Source: Cupriavidus pauculus
GTDB lineage: Bacteria > Pseudomonadota > Gammaproteobacteria > Burkholderiales > Burkholderiaceae
DNA: 64,000 nt
Direction of reading: 5' to 3'
NCBI RefSeq assembly: GCF_008801835.1
Contig: NZ_VZOW01000001.1
Span: forward strand, 1 to 64,000
Below, one piece after another: positions 1 through 8,816 of this stretch (the stretch's first letter is position 1; each line of letters begins with the position of its first letter). A program made the position numbers and the translations under genes. The notes beneath the pieces were generated by a model. It made no database searches and had not been told where the DNA came from. It worked only from the letters and a program-made list of their open reading frames with translations.

Positions 1-1
1 G

Positions 2-1051
2 CCCGCCGCATCGGCTCCGGCCCCGGCACCCGCGGCCGCCGCACCCGCTGCTGCGCCGGCACCTGCCGCTGCCCCGGCACCTGCTCCCGCATTCGCCCCC
101 GCTGCCGCACCGGTGCAGGGCGCGACCGGCAAGGCCGCGCACGCCAGCCCGTCGGTGCGCAAGTTCGCGCGCGAGCTGGGTGTCGATGTTTCGCGCGTGC
201 CGGGCACCGGTCCGAAGGGCCGCATCACGCAGGAAGACGTCCAGAACTTCGTCAAGGGTGTGATGAGCGGCCAGAGCGCTGCGCCTGCTGCCGCTGCTGC
301 TGGCGGCTCGGGCGTCGGCCTCGATCTGCTGCCGTGGCCGAAGGTGGATTTCACGCGCTTTGGCGAAGTGGAATCGAAGCCGCTGTCGCGTATCAAGAAG
401 ATTTCCGGCGCGAACCTGCATCGCAACTGGGTCATGATCCCGCACGTCACGAACTGCGACGAAGCGGACATCACCGAACTGGAAGCCTTCCGCGTTCAAC
501 TGAACAAGGAGAACGAAAAGGCAGGCATCAAGGTCACGATGCTTGCGTTCATGATCAAGGCCACGGTTGCGGCGCTGAAGAAGTTCCCGAACTTCAATGC
601 ATCGCTCGACGGCGACAACCTCGTGCTGAAGAAGTACTTCAACATCGGCTTCGCCGCCGACACGCCGAACGGTCTGGTTGTGCCGGTGATCAAGGACGCC
701 GACAAGAAGGGCGTGCTCGAGATCAGCCAGGAAATGGGTGAACTGGCCAAGCTGGCGCGCGACGGCAAGCTCAAGCCGGACCAGATGCAGGGCGGCTGCT
801 TCTCGATCTCGTCGCTGGGCGGGATCGGCGGCACGTATTTCACGCCGATCATCAACGCGCCGGAAGTGGCCATCATGGGCGTGTGCAAGTCGTACATGAA
901 GCCGGTGTGGGACGGCAAGCAGTTTGCCCCGCGCCTGACGCTGCCGCTGTCGCTGTCGTGGGATCACCGCGTGATCGACGGCGCCGAAGCCGCGCGCTTC
1001 AATACGTACTTTGCCGCGTTGCTGGCAGATTTCCGCCGCATCCTGCTGTAA
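2..1051 (+). CDS. aceF: Dihydrolipoamide acetyltransferase, E2 of pyruvate dehydrogenase (3' part)
   Basis: The gene enters from outside the window; the frame is open from base 2. E2 moves acetyl groups from lipoamide to CoA and forms the core of the pyruvate dehydrogenase complex. The visible part starts with an Ala/Pro-rich linker, then a peripheral subunit-binding domain (from [12 protein letters not shown] to about QNFVKG), a second Ala-rich linker, and the catalytic acetyltransferase domain ending with the active-site motif DHRVIDGA. Lipoyl domains must lie upstream. It is followed at 160 bp by a proteasome-like gene and then by the E3 gene, so it is probably one operon with aceE upstream. 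The identity is secure; a 2-oxoglutarate E2 is unlikely given the linker style and the E3 that carries its own lipoyl domain. Confidence 0.95.
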   Translation, partial: PAASAPAPAPAAAAPAAAPAPAAAPAPAPAFAPAAAPVQGATGKAAHASPSVRKFARELGVDVSRVPGTGPKGRITQEDVQNFVKGVMSGQSAAPAAAAAGGSGVGLDLLPWPKVDFTRFGEVESKPLSRIKKISGANLHRNWVMIPHVTNCDEADITELEAFRVQLNKENEKAGIKVTMLAFMIKATVAALKKFPNFNASLDGDNLVLKKYFNIGFAADTPNGLVVPVIKDADKKGVLEISQEMGELAKLARDGKLKPDQMQGGCFSISSLGGIGGTYFTPIINAPEVAIMGVCKSYMKPVWDGKQFAPRLTLPLSLSWDHRVIDGAEAARFNTYFAALLADFRRILL

Positions 1052-1211
1052 CGGTCGCCTGAAGATGAATCTGGCGCCGCAGCGCGGCTCCGGCCGATGC
1101 GTGAATCGCCCGGTGGCCGCGTGCCAGTCCGGCGTCAGGCTTCATCTGCAAGCAACCGCAACGCACGTCGGCGACGCCGGCGTGCGAACTGCCGAGTAAA
1201 AGGGGCGAGCC

Positions 1212-1835
1212 ATGACTACCTGCGTTGTCGTCAGAAAGGGTGACGAGGTGGCGATCGCGGCCGATGCGCTGGTGACGTTCGGCGATACGCGCCTGTCGCG
1301 TGCCTACGAGCGTAACCAGAAAGTGTTTCCGGTCGGCGACAGCTACGTCGCGCTGGCCGGCACCACCGCGCATTTTCCGGTCATGCGCGCGCTGCTGTCG
1401 GGCATGGGTGAAGAATGCCGGCTGCATACGCGCGACGACGTGTTCCGGACCTTTCTCAAGGTGCATGAGAAGCTCAAGAACGAGTACTACATCAACACGA
1501 AGGAAGACGAGGACGATCCGTACGAGTCGTCGCAGATCGTTTGCCTGATCGCCAATCCTGGCGGCATTTTTGGCGTCTATTCCTATCGCGAAGTGTTTTC
1601 GTTCGACCGCTTCTGGGGCATTGGCTCGGGTCGCAACTATGCGCTGGGCGCCATGCATGCCGTGTACGACCGGCCGGATCTCGATGCCGCCGCGATCGCG
1701 CGGATCGGCGTCGATGCCGGCATCGAGTTCGACAAGAGTTCGGCCGGGCCGATCGACGTGCATGCGATGGCGCTTGAGACGATACAGACGCAGCCGCCCG
1801 CTGGCGTGGCAACCAACAACGACGGCGCGGCCTGA
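1212..1835 (+). CDS. BPH-type proteasome homologue (Ntn-hydrolase, HslV-like peptidase)
   Basis: A 207-residue protein with the N-terminal nucleophile layout of proteasome beta subunits. After loss of Met1 the chain starts TTCVVVRKG, so Thr1 would be the nucleophile. Asp17 of the mature chain matches the family Asp, a Lys-Val pair at 36-37 aligns with the catalytic Lys33 region of HslV after a three-residue insertion, and IGSGRNYALGA matches the IGSG...YA motif of HslV. I recall a distinct family, BPH (betaproteobacteria proteasome homologue), known as a tetradecameric double ring. This protein fits that family better than HslV, which normally sits beside the hslU ATPase; no ATPase gene is next to it here. 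It lies between the E2 and E3 genes of pyruvate dehydrogenase. The start has a good ribosome site (ggggcgag). Substrates are unknown. Confidence 0.82.
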   Translation: MTTCVVVRKGDEVAIAADALVTFGDTRLSRAYERNQKVFPVGDSYVALAGTTAHFPVMRALLSGMGEECRLHTRDDVFRTFLKVHEKLKNEYYINTKEDEDDPYESSQIVCLIANPGGIFGVYSYREVFSFDRFWGIGSGRNYALGAMHAVYDRPDLDAAAIARIGVDAGIEFDKSSAGPIDVHAMALETIQTQPPAGVATNNDGAA

Positions 1836-1874
1836 CCCCGAGGCGGGCAGGGCGCGCATCCCAGGAGGAAAAGC

Positions 1875-3650
1875 ATGAGTGTGATCGAAGTCAAGGTGCC
1901 GGACATCGGCGATTTCGACGCGGTGGAAGTGATCGAAGTGCTGGTCAAGGCTGGCGACACGGTCGAGGAAGAGCAGTCGCTGATCGTGCTGGAAAGTGAC
2001 AAGGCCAGCATGGAAGTGCCCTCGTCGTCGGCGGGCAAGGTGGTGGAAGTCAAGGTCAAGGTGGGCGACAAGGTGGCCAAGGGCACCGTGATCTGCACCG
2101 TCGAAGGCGGCGCGGCCGCAGCGCCGCCGCCTGCTCCCGCGGCGGCTCCGGCTCCGTCCGCATCGGCCCCGGCACCGTCCGCAGCACCGGCGGCTGCCAA
2201 GCACAGCGGCAGCGCCGATATTCAGTGCGACATGCTCGTGCTCGGCGCGGGCCCCGGCGGTTATTCGGCCGCATTCCGTGCCGCCGACCTCGGCATGAAC
2301 ACCGTGTTGGTGGAACGCTACGGCACGCTCGGCGGTGTTTGCCTGAACGTGGGATGCATCCCGTCGAAGGCGCTGCTGCACAACGCCGCCGTGATCGACG
2401 AGGCCAAGGCGCTGGCCGCGCACGGCATCCTGTTTGGCGAAGCCAAGATCGATCTGGACGGCCTGCGCCACTACAAGGAAAGCGTGGTCAACAAGCTGAC
2501 CGGCGGCCTGGCGGGCATGGCCAAGGCGCGCAAGGTGCAGGTGGTGCGCGGTATCGGCACGTTCCTGGATCCGAATCACCTCGAAGTGCAGGAAACCGAA
2601 GGCGACGGCAAAGCCACCAATGGCAAGAAGACCGTGATTCGCTTCGAGAAGGCGATCATCGCGGCCGGCAGCCAGGCTGTGAAGCTGCCGTTCATCCCGG
2701 AAGATCCGCGCATTTTCGATTCGACCGGCGCGCTGGAACTGCGCGACATCCCGAACAAGATGCTGGTGATCGGCGGCGGCATCATCGGCCTGGAAATGGC
2801 CACCGTGTACAACACGCTGGGCGCGCGCATCGACGTGGTGGAAATGCTCGATGGCCTGATGCAGGGCGCCGACCGCGACCTCGTCAAGGTCTGGGACAAG
2901 ATGAACAAGCAGCGTTTCGATAACGTGATGCTGAAGACCAAAACGGTTGGCGTGGAAGCCAAACCGGATGGCATCTACGTCAAGTTCGAAGGCGAGGGCG
3001 CGCCGGCCGAGGCCGTGCGTTACGACGCGGTGCTGGTGTCGGTCGGTCGTTCGCCGAACGGCAAGAAAATCGGTGCCGAGAAGGCCGGGGTGGCTGTGAC
3101 CGACCGCGGCTTTATCGACGTCGACAAGCAAATGCGCACCAATGTGCCGCACATTTTTGCGATCGGCGATATCGTCGGACAGCCGATGCTGGCCCACAAG
3201 GCCGTGCACGAAGCGCACGTGGCCGCCGAGGCCGCGCATGGCGAGAAGGCGTACTTCGACGTGAAGCAGATTCCGTCGGTGGCCTATACCGATCCGGAAG
3301 TGGCATGGGCCGGCTTGACCGAGGAACAGTGCAAGGCGCAGGGCATCAAGTACGGCAAGGGCGTATTCCCGTGGGCTGCGTCGGGCCGTGCGATTGCCAA
3401 CGGCCGTGACGAAGGATTTACCAAGCTGATCTTCGATGAGGAAACGCACCGGATCATCGGCGGCGGAATCGTCGGCACCCATGCGGGCGACCTGATTAGC
3501 GAGGTGTGCCTGGCCATCGAGATGGGCGCCGACGCGGTGGACATCGGCAAGACGATTCACCCGCATCCGACGCTGGGCGAATCGATTGGCATGGCCGCAG
3601 AAATCTACGAAGGTGTCTGCACCGACGTGCCGCCACCGCGCAAACGCTGA
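1875..3650 (+). CDS. lpdA: Dihydrolipoamide dehydrogenase (E3) with N-terminal lipoyl domain
   Basis: E3 re-oxidises dihydrolipoamide with NAD+ in the pyruvate dehydrogenase complex. The 591-residue chain is longer than plain E3 (about 470) because it begins with a lipoyl domain (residues 1-78; lipoylated Lys43 in ESDKASMEV) and an Ala/Pro linker (79-110). Then come the FAD motif [11 protein letters not shown] (124-134), the redox disulfide GGVCLNVGC (Cys156 and Cys161), the NAD motif [10 protein letters not shown], and the C-terminal HPHPTLGE with the catalytic His. A strong ribosome site (aggaggaaa) precedes the ATG. The hybrid form is typical of Cupriavidus PdhL. Last gene of the operon; a terminator follows. 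Confidence 0.95.
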   Translation: MSVIEVKVPDIGDFDAVEVIEVLVKAGDTVEEEQSLIVLESDKASMEVPSSSAGKVVEVKVKVGDKVAKGTVICTVEGGAAAAPPPAPAAAPAPSASAPAPSAAPAAAKHSGSADIQCDMLVLGAGPGGYSAAFRAADLGMNTVLVERYGTLGGVCLNVGCIPSKALLHNAAVIDEAKALAAHGILFGEAKIDLDGLRHYKESVVNKLTGGLAGMAKARKVQVVRGIGTFLDPNHLEVQETEGDGKATNGKKTVIRFEKAIIAAGSQAVKLPFIPEDPRIFDSTGALELRDIPNKMLVIGGGIIGLEMATVYNTLGARIDVVEMLDGLMQGADRDLVKVWDKMNKQRFDNVMLKTKTVGVEAKPDGIYVKFEGEGAPAEAVRYDAVLVSVGRSPNGKKIGAEKAGVAVTDRGFIDVDKQMRTNVPHIFAIGDIVGQPMLAHKAVHEAHVAAEAAHGEKAYFDVKQIPSVAYTDPEVAWAGLTEEQCKAQGIKYGKGVFPWAASGRAIANGRDEGFTKLIFDEETHRIIGGGIVGTHAGDLISEVCLAIEMGADAVDIGKTIHPHPTLGESIGMAAEIYEGVCTDVPPPRKR

Positions 3651-3668
3651 TCTTCCGCGCTACGCAGA

Positions 3669-3689
3669 CCCGCCACCCGGCGGGTTTTT
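3669..3689 (+). terminator. Rho-independent terminator after the E3 gene
   Basis: A 6-bp GC stem, CCCGCC with GGCGGG, and a 4-base loop are followed by five T. It lies 18 bases after the lpdA stop and ends the pyruvate dehydrogenase operon. Confidence 0.85.
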
Positions 3690-3743
3690 GTTACCCAACG
3701 TATTCAATTAACCGCCAAGCGTGGGGCGCAACAGAACGCGGGC

Positions 3744-3781
3744 AAAAAAACGCCCGGCCTCTGCTGAGCAGAGCCGGGCCT
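3744..3781 (-). terminator. Rho-independent terminator of the phasin gene
   Basis: Read on the minus strand, a long GC-rich stem (GCCCGGC paired with GCCGGGC, extended by CTCTGCT/AGCAGAG) is followed by seven T. It lies about 150 bases past the phasin stop. Confidence 0.85.
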
Positions 3782-3934
3782 GAACGATACCTTTTGGAAT
3801 CGGTACCGAGGAGACATCGGTACAGGGCGATCGCGCGAAGACGCGATCATTGCCGCCGTTGGCGAAACGTCCAGGGCAGGGCGCTTTGCCAACGGGCCGG
3901 CCGGAGCCGGCGCGTTGGATGCTGGCGTTAAAGC

Positions 3935-4513
3935 TTAGGCGGCAGCGGCCGACTTCTTGGCCGCGGTGCGGGCCGTGGCGCTGGCTTGCTGGGCAGCCTT
4001 GCTGGCGGCGGAGGCAGCGGCCTGGAAGTTGGTCTCGGCCATTTCCACGGCTTGCTTGGTGGCCTTCTGGACCGACTCGTAGGCGTTGTTGGCTGCCGAG
4101 ATCGCCGACTTCACAATGGCGACGGTCGATTCCGAACCGGCCGGCGCATTCTTGGCGAAGTTGTCGACCAGGGCTTGCACGTTCTTGCTGCCTTCGGCCA
4201 GTTGGGCTTCGGCCACCTTGGTGAATTCGCTTTGGGTTTCCGAAGCGATTTCATACAGGTGACGCGTGTAGGCCAGGGTCTTTTCGGCGACAGGCTGAAC
4301 GAGGGATGCCTGGATGGCCAGCAGCTCCTGGGCATCCTTGGCGGACAGCGCCTTCTTGGCGTTGTCGACGTTTTCGGCAAACGTAGCCTTGACCACTTGC
4401 AGGTTCAGCTCAACCAGCTTTTCGACGCCTTCGAAGGCTTTCGAGGTCAGACCGAACAGGGTCTCGAGGTTGGCTTTTTGCGCGGCTGCAACTTGTTCCG
4501 GGGTCAGGATCAT
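3935..4513 (-). CDS. phaP: Phasin, PHA granule surface protein
   Basis: A 192-residue protein matching PhaP1 of Cupriavidus: [20 protein letters not shown] at the N terminus, long amphipathic helices with many Ala, Lys and Glu, no Cys, and an Ala/Lys-rich tail (KSAAAA). Phasins coat PHA granules, set granule number and size, and are made in large amounts when polymer accumulates. The gene lies convergent to and just beyond lpdA, as I recall for phaP1 in C. necator. It has its own promoter, a PhaR-like palindrome upstream and a strong terminator, which fits tight granule-dependent control by PhaR, encoded near 55.5 kb in this window. Ribosome site ggaga lies upstream of the ATG. Confidence 0.93.
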   Translation of the reverse strand: MILTPEQVAAAQKANLETLFGLTSKAFEGVEKLVELNLQVVKATFAENVDNAKKALSAKDAQELLAIQASLVQPVAEKTLAYTRHLYEIASETQSEFTKVAEAQLAEGSKNVQALVDNFAKNAPAGSESTVAIVKSAISAANNAYESVQKATKQAVEMAETNFQAAASAASKAAQQASATARTAAKKSAAAA

Positions 4514-4684
4514 TGCTGGTCTCCAGTGGTGAACTTCAAGGTCTAGCTAGGTGAAATTAAGCCGCCCAGATGTCAAAGCCATGACTTCAAATGTCCTGGC
4601 CAGCCCGAGCGTAGGTCTTGTTTGTCGGCGTTTTCCGGTGGCCCTGAGTCAGGTCCAAACCTTTGGTGCGCCGCAACAATTCCA

Positions 4685-4734
4685 ATTCTAAGAGAACTGC
4701 GAAGCGTGTCAAGCGTATTTTGTGCATTGCACAA
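4685..4734 (-). promoter_or_regulatory. phaP promoter with PhaR-like operator
   Basis: On the minus strand TTGACA (4707-4712), a 16-base spacer and TAGAAT (4685-4690) form a near-consensus sigma70 promoter about 170 bases upstream of phaP. Just upstream of the -35 box is TTGTGCATTGCACAA (4720-4734), palindromic except for the central base. PhaR is known to repress phaP in Cupriavidus; that this palindrome is its site is inference. The rest of the 471-base gap (4514-4984) shows only the phaP leader and, on the plus strand, the upstream region of the next gene. Confidence 0.7.
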
Positions 4735-4984
4735 AAAATAGCGCCACATATCGGCCTGCAAGCGCAGCACCCTCCACGTACGTCGCCATGGGCAAGGGTT
4801 TTTCCCTAGAAAATTCTGTGGTGCGATGCGAGAAACGTGTGCATTTTCGGGGCTTTGCGGCACCACACGGCCTGCGGTGCTACCATCGCTGACTGTCCGG
4901 TCGGGCAATGATGCGCGTGCATCACGCGCTGGCCGAGGCCATACGCCGCACGCCGGCCGCAATCGCGACCCCAACGCTTTTCGC

Positions 4985-5926
4985 ATGTTTGCCTTCTACG
5001 CCGACCATTTCGTCCTGCCGCTCCCACCTGGCCATCGGTTTCCCATGCGCAAGTACAGCATGCTGCGCGATGCGGTGATGCGCGACGTGCCGGGGCTGCA
5101 TTTGCACGAAGCGCCGCGCGCCGATGACGACGCCCTGCGGCTCGCGCATACCGAGGCCTATATCCGCGAGGTTTCCTCGGGGCAGCTCGATGCGGCGCGC
5201 CAGCGCGAGATCGGATTTCCCTGGTCGTCTGAAATGGTGGAGCGTTCGCGCCGTTCCGCCGGCGCGACGATTGCCGCGTGCCGCACGGCGCTGGAGCAGG
5301 GTATCGCCGTCAATCTGGCCGGCGGAACGCATCACGCCTATGCCGACAAGGGCGGCGGGTTTTGCGTATTCAACGACGCCGCCGTGGCGGCGCGCGTGTT
5401 GCAGCGCGACGTCCGCGTGAGCCGTGTCGCGGTCATCGATCTCGATGTGCATCAGGGCAACGGCACTGCGTCGATCCTGGCGGGCGACGAAACGATCTTC
5501 ACGCTGTCGTTGCATGGCGAGAAAAACTATCCGTTCCGCAAGGAAGCCAGCGACCTCGACGTCGGCCTGCCCGACGGGTGCGACGACGCAACCTATCTCG
5601 ATGCGCTCGCGCGGGCGCTTGACACGCTCGACGCACGCTTCGCGCCGGATCTGCTGATCTACCTTGCGGGAGCCGATCCGCATGAAGGCGACAGGCTTGG
5701 TCGGCTGCGTCTGACCATGGCTGGCCTGGCGCAGCGCGACACCATGGTGTTTGATTTCGCGCTGTCGCGCCGCCTTCCGATCGCTGTGGCAATGGCCGGC
5801 GGATATGGCAACGAGATCGAAAACACCGTGGCGGTGCATGCGCAGACGGTCATGCTGGCCGCGCGCTATCACGAACGCTATCGCCTGTTGCAGATTTCCG
5901 CAGTTGCAGATGCGTCGGCATCATGA
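4985..5926 (+). CDS. Histone-deacetylase-fold hydrolase (acetoin utilisation/acetylpolyamine family)
   Basis: A zinc-dependent deacetylase-fold enzyme of 313 residues from the ATG at 4985 (MFAFYADHFVLPL). The family motifs are present: GTHHAYADKGGGFCVFND (His116/His117, general acid-base pair), DLDVHQGNGT (zinc ligands Asp152 and His156 region), and AGADPHEGDRLG, which holds a further zinc-ligand Asp. This is the short, single-domain bacterial form. Candidate substrates are acetylated lysine, polyamines or related amides; the sequence does not decide. The open frame extends 53 codons upstream, but the chosen Met begins the conserved domain. A thioesterase and a nitroreductase gene follow on the same strand. 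Confidence 0.85.
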   Translation: MFAFYADHFVLPLPPGHRFPMRKYSMLRDAVMRDVPGLHLHEAPRADDDALRLAHTEAYIREVSSGQLDAARQREIGFPWSSEMVERSRRSAGATIAACRTALEQGIAVNLAGGTHHAYADKGGGFCVFNDAAVAARVLQRDVRVSRVAVIDLDVHQGNGTASILAGDETIFTLSLHGEKNYPFRKEASDLDVGLPDGCDDATYLDALARALDTLDARFAPDLLIYLAGADPHEGDRLGRLRLTMAGLAQRDTMVFDFALSRRLPIAVAMAGGYGNEIENTVAVHAQTVMLAARYHERYRLLQISAVADASAS

Positions 5927-6062
5927 TCATGAAACTGTTGCCGAAATCGCAAAAAATTTGGAACCTTGCGGCGTTTCGTGCGCTCATACCGACCTCGCAT
6001 GTGGCTGACGCAGCGCCGCTCCCTTCGCAGTCGTTCATTGACGTCCCACCGATCCACCCTCG

Positions 6063-6509
6063 ATGAAGCCCGAACCCGATCGCCGCGGTGCTTACGCGCA
6101 CTTCCAGCCCATCACGACGCGTTGGATGGATAACGATGTCTATGGCCACGTGAACAACGTTGTCTACTACAGTTATTTTGATACGGTGGTTAACACGTAC
6201 CTGATTCGCGAAGGCGTGCTGGATATCGATACGGGCACGACGATCGGGCTGGTGATCGAGACGCAGTGCAACTACTTCTCGTCGCTGAGCTTTCCGGACA
6301 CGGTCGTGGCCGGTTTGCGTGTGGCAAAGCTCGGCAATTCCAGCGTGCGCTATGAAGTGGGCCTGTTTCGCAACGACGACGACGTGGCCGCAGCGCAGGG
6401 ACACTTCGTGCACGTGTACGTGGATCGGCAGACGCGCCGCCCCGTGGCGTTGCCGCCGGCATTGCGGCAGGCCTTGCAGGCGCTGGTCGTGGACCGGCCG
6501 GAACGATGA
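6063..6509 (+). CDS. Acyl-CoA thioesterase, 4HBT hot-dog family
   Basis: A 148-residue single hot-dog domain. The signature RWMDNDVYGHVNNVVYYSYFD places an Asp near residue 23 in the position used as catalytic residue in 4-hydroxybenzoyl-CoA thioesterases of the YbgC/FcbC type. It probably hydrolyses a short-chain or aromatic acyl-CoA; the substrate cannot be read from the sequence. It ends 24 bases before the nitroreductase gene, so the two are likely co-transcribed. Confidence 0.85.
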   Translation: MKPEPDRRGAYAHFQPITTRWMDNDVYGHVNNVVYYSYFDTVVNTYLIREGVLDIDTGTTIGLVIETQCNYFSSLSFPDTVVAGLRVAKLGNSSVRYEVGLFRNDDDVAAAQGHFVHVYVDRQTRRPVALPPALRQALQALVVDRPER

Positions 6510-6533
6510 AGAATATCTAGGAGACCGCAAAGC

Positions 6534-7229
6534 ATGTCGAATCCCGGTGACGCAGCGATTGTTGATCGCGCCATCACGACACGTCGTTCGATTCGCGCAT
6601 TTCTCGATACACCGGTATCGCGCGAGATCGTCGAAGAGATTCTCGGCGTGGCCAGCCGCGCGCCGTCGGGTACCAACACGCAGCCGTGGCGCGTGTATGT
6701 GCTGTCCGGCGATGCCAAGGCGCGGTTCTGCGCCGATGTGCTGGCGGCGTATGACGATCCGGAACGCGACTCCAAATATCGCGAGGAATATCCGTACTAT
6801 CCGCGCGAATGGGTCGATCCGTATCTGGCGCGCCGCCGCAAGGTCGGTTGGGATTTGTACAGCCTGCTGGATATTCGTCGCGAGGACAAGGCGCGCATGC
6901 ATGAGCAGCACGCGCGCAATTTCCGATTTTTCGATGCGCCGGTCGGGCTGATTTTCACGATCGACCGCATCATGGAGCAGGGTAGTTGGCTCGACTACGG
7001 CATGTTTTTGCAAAGCATCATGGTGGCGGCGCGTGCGCGCGGCCTCGATACGTGTCCGCAGGCGGCCTTCACGCAATTTCACAGGATTATTGGCAGTCAC
7101 CTCAAGTTAACAGAGCAGGAAATGGTCGTCTGCGGCATGTCGCTTGGCTACGCCGATCCGGAAGCCACGGCTAATCAATTGACGACGGAACGTGAACCGG
7201 TCAGCGGGTTCGCGCGTTTTCTCTCCTGA
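6534..7229 (+). CDS. Nitroreductase family FMN oxidoreductase
   Basis: A 231-residue flavoprotein. The N-terminal TTRRSIRAFLDTPV and RAPSGTNTQPWRVYVL are the FMN-binding signature of the nitroreductase superfamily; a later DTCPQAAF and VVCGMSLGYAD are also typical. Such enzymes reduce nitroaromatics or quinones with NAD(P)H through FMN; the native substrate is unknown. Ribosome site aggag precedes the ATG. It forms a probable operon with the upstream thioesterase. Confidence 0.88.
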   Translation: MSNPGDAAIVDRAITTRRSIRAFLDTPVSREIVEEILGVASRAPSGTNTQPWRVYVLSGDAKARFCADVLAAYDDPERDSKYREEYPYYPREWVDPYLARRRKVGWDLYSLLDIRREDKARMHEQHARNFRFFDAPVGLIFTIDRIMEQGSWLDYGMFLQSIMVAARARGLDTCPQAAFTQFHRIIGSHLKLTEQEMVVCGMSLGYADPEATANQLTTEREPVSGFARFLS

Positions 7230-7462
7230 TTTGCCCTGACTGTTATCAGGAATCGACCAGTTCGACCGTTATCGACGTATAGACGAATGAAGTAAGCGCA
7301 ACTGCTGTGACCGATTGCTCACTCGCGCTTGGTGCGTGTCGGCCATTTGCAGGTTGCCCGAATGTTTTTAAGCCGGCGGATAAATGTCTTTTGCTTCTCT
7401 TTTTCCATGATGCGGAAATGTTTGCGATTCAAACTTTAAAGAGCTGCTGTAAGTCATTAATC

Positions 7463-7491
7463 TTGCTAAGAATTTCGTAATTTCCTAAACT
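7463..7491 (+). promoter_or_regulatory. Predicted sigma70 promoter for the PBP7-type gene
   Basis: TTGCTA (7463-7468), 17-base spacer, TAAACT (7486-7491). It lies in an AT-rich stretch that contrasts with its surroundings and is 32 bases upstream of the first ATG. The remainder of the 7230-7523 gap shows nothing else clear. Confidence 0.55.
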
Positions 7492-7523
7492 AGCGCCATT
7501 CCGCACCCCGCGCTGAACAGATC

Positions 7524-8723
7524 ATGTTCCGGACCGATTCCGTTATGTCCCGACTCTTTGGCCTTCCCGAATTGACCGCCCTTGCCACGTCGGCACTGGT
7601 AAGCGCTGCCCTGTTGGCAACGCCGGTCGCGTACGCAGCGACGAAGTCGACTGCGACGAAATCCACTGCAACTAAATCGTCGGCTAAAAAGACCGAAAAA
7701 GCGTCGAAAACAAAGAAAACCGTCGCTTCGTCGGCGGTGACGACGAGTCCTCGCAAGGTGATCGTCGTCAAGAACGGCAAGCGCACAGTGGTAGCCAGCC
7801 GCGCTGCGCCGGTGCGCGCGGCGTTCGTGCCGGCCAAGCCTTCGCTGGGCGAGGCAATGGGATTGCGCGATACCGATGACGCGTTGTCGCTGCGTTCATC
7901 GGTCGCCCTGGTGATGGACCAAAACACCAACGAGGTCCTGTTTCAGAAAAACCCGACGGCCGTGCTGCCGATTGCGTCGATCACTAAGCTGATGACGGCG
8001 CTGGTGGTGATGGATTCGCATCTGCCGATGGATGAAATGCTGACCGTGTCCGAAGAAGATCGCGACACGGAAAAGCACAGCAGCTCGCGCCTGCGTTTCG
8101 GCACCACGCTGACGCGCCACGAAATGCTTCTGCTTGCGCTGATGTCTTCGGAAAATCGCGCAGCTTCGGTACTGGGCCGCAGCTATCCGGGCGGCCTGCC
8201 GGCTTTTGTCAGCGCGATGAACAAGAAGGCGCGCGAGCTGGGCATGAACGACAGCCACTTCGTCGATTCGAGCGGCCTGTCGAGCAGCAATGTGTCGAGC
8301 GCGATGGATCTTGCTCGCCTCGTCAACGCGGCATACCGCAATCCGACCATCCGCGAGTTCTCGACCCAGACCGAGCATGAGGTGAACGTGCTGGGCCGCA
8401 CGCAGCATTACGTCAGCACCAACCGCCTGGTGCGCGGCGGCAACTGGGAGATTGGCCTGCAGAAGACTGGCTATATTTCCGAAGCCGGCCAGTGCCTGGT
8501 CATGCAGACGCGCGTCAACGATCGCAATGTCGTGATGGTGTTCCTGGATTCGGTCGGCAAGCTGTCGCGCTTTGCCGATGCCACGCGCGTGCGTAGCTGG
8601 CTTGAGCATCAATCACCTTCGGCGGGCGGCCAACCGCGCCCTTTCCCGTCGACGCCCAATCTTACGCAGGGTCCTAAATCCCCTGCGGCGATCCTGGCAT
8701 CGCAGCAGTCGCGCGGCACCTGA
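7524..8723 (+). CDS. pbpG: D-alanyl-D-alanine endopeptidase, PBP7 type
   Basis: A periplasmic penicillin-binding serine hydrolase that cuts D-Ala-meso-DAP cross-links in peptidoglycan. The 399-residue chain has an N-terminal hydrophobic signal (LPELTALATSALVSAALLATPVAYA), then a Lys/Thr/Ser-rich linker made from repeated TKSTA units (about residues 38-75), then the S11 peptidase domain: SITKLMT (SxxK nucleophile), SSENRAA (SxN region), and QKTGYISEAG (KTG box). Two in-frame starts exist (7524 and 7545); the first is used here and neither has a strong ribosome site. It is a single gene with its own promoter and terminator. A DacA-type carboxypeptidase is less likely because the C-terminal domain of that family is missing. 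Confidence 0.9.
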   Translation: MFRTDSVMSRLFGLPELTALATSALVSAALLATPVAYAATKSTATKSTATKSSAKKTEKASKTKKTVASSAVTTSPRKVIVVKNGKRTVVASRAAPVRAAFVPAKPSLGEAMGLRDTDDALSLRSSVALVMDQNTNEVLFQKNPTAVLPIASITKLMTALVVMDSHLPMDEMLTVSEEDRDTEKHSSSRLRFGTTLTRHEMLLLALMSSENRAASVLGRSYPGGLPAFVSAMNKKARELGMNDSHFVDSSGLSSSNVSSAMDLARLVNAAYRNPTIREFSTQTEHEVNVLGRTQHYVSTNRLVRGGNWEIGLQKTGYISEAGQCLVMQTRVNDRNVVMVFLDSVGKLSRFADATRVRSWLEHQSPSAGGQPRPFPSTPNLTQGPKSPAAILASQQSRGT

Positions 8724-8745
8724 GCATTTGCCGTTGCGCATGGAA

Positions 8746-8785
8746 AACGCGCCGTCGGGCTCTCGCCCCCGGCGCGTTCTTTTTT
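8746..8785 (+). terminator. Rho-independent terminator after pbpG
   Basis: AACGCGCC pairs with GGCGCGTT around a 17-base loop, then CTTTTTT follows. Confidence 0.85.
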
Positions 8786-8816
8786 GGTGCCAACGGTTGC
8801 GCCGGCCGCGGCGCGA

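Noticed and set aside
999..3566. A minus-strand open frame of 855 codons opposite the peptidase and E3 genes
   Set aside because: It is a shadow of high-GC coding DNA: composition is His/Arg/Asp-rich with no motifs, while the plus strand encodes clear enzymes.
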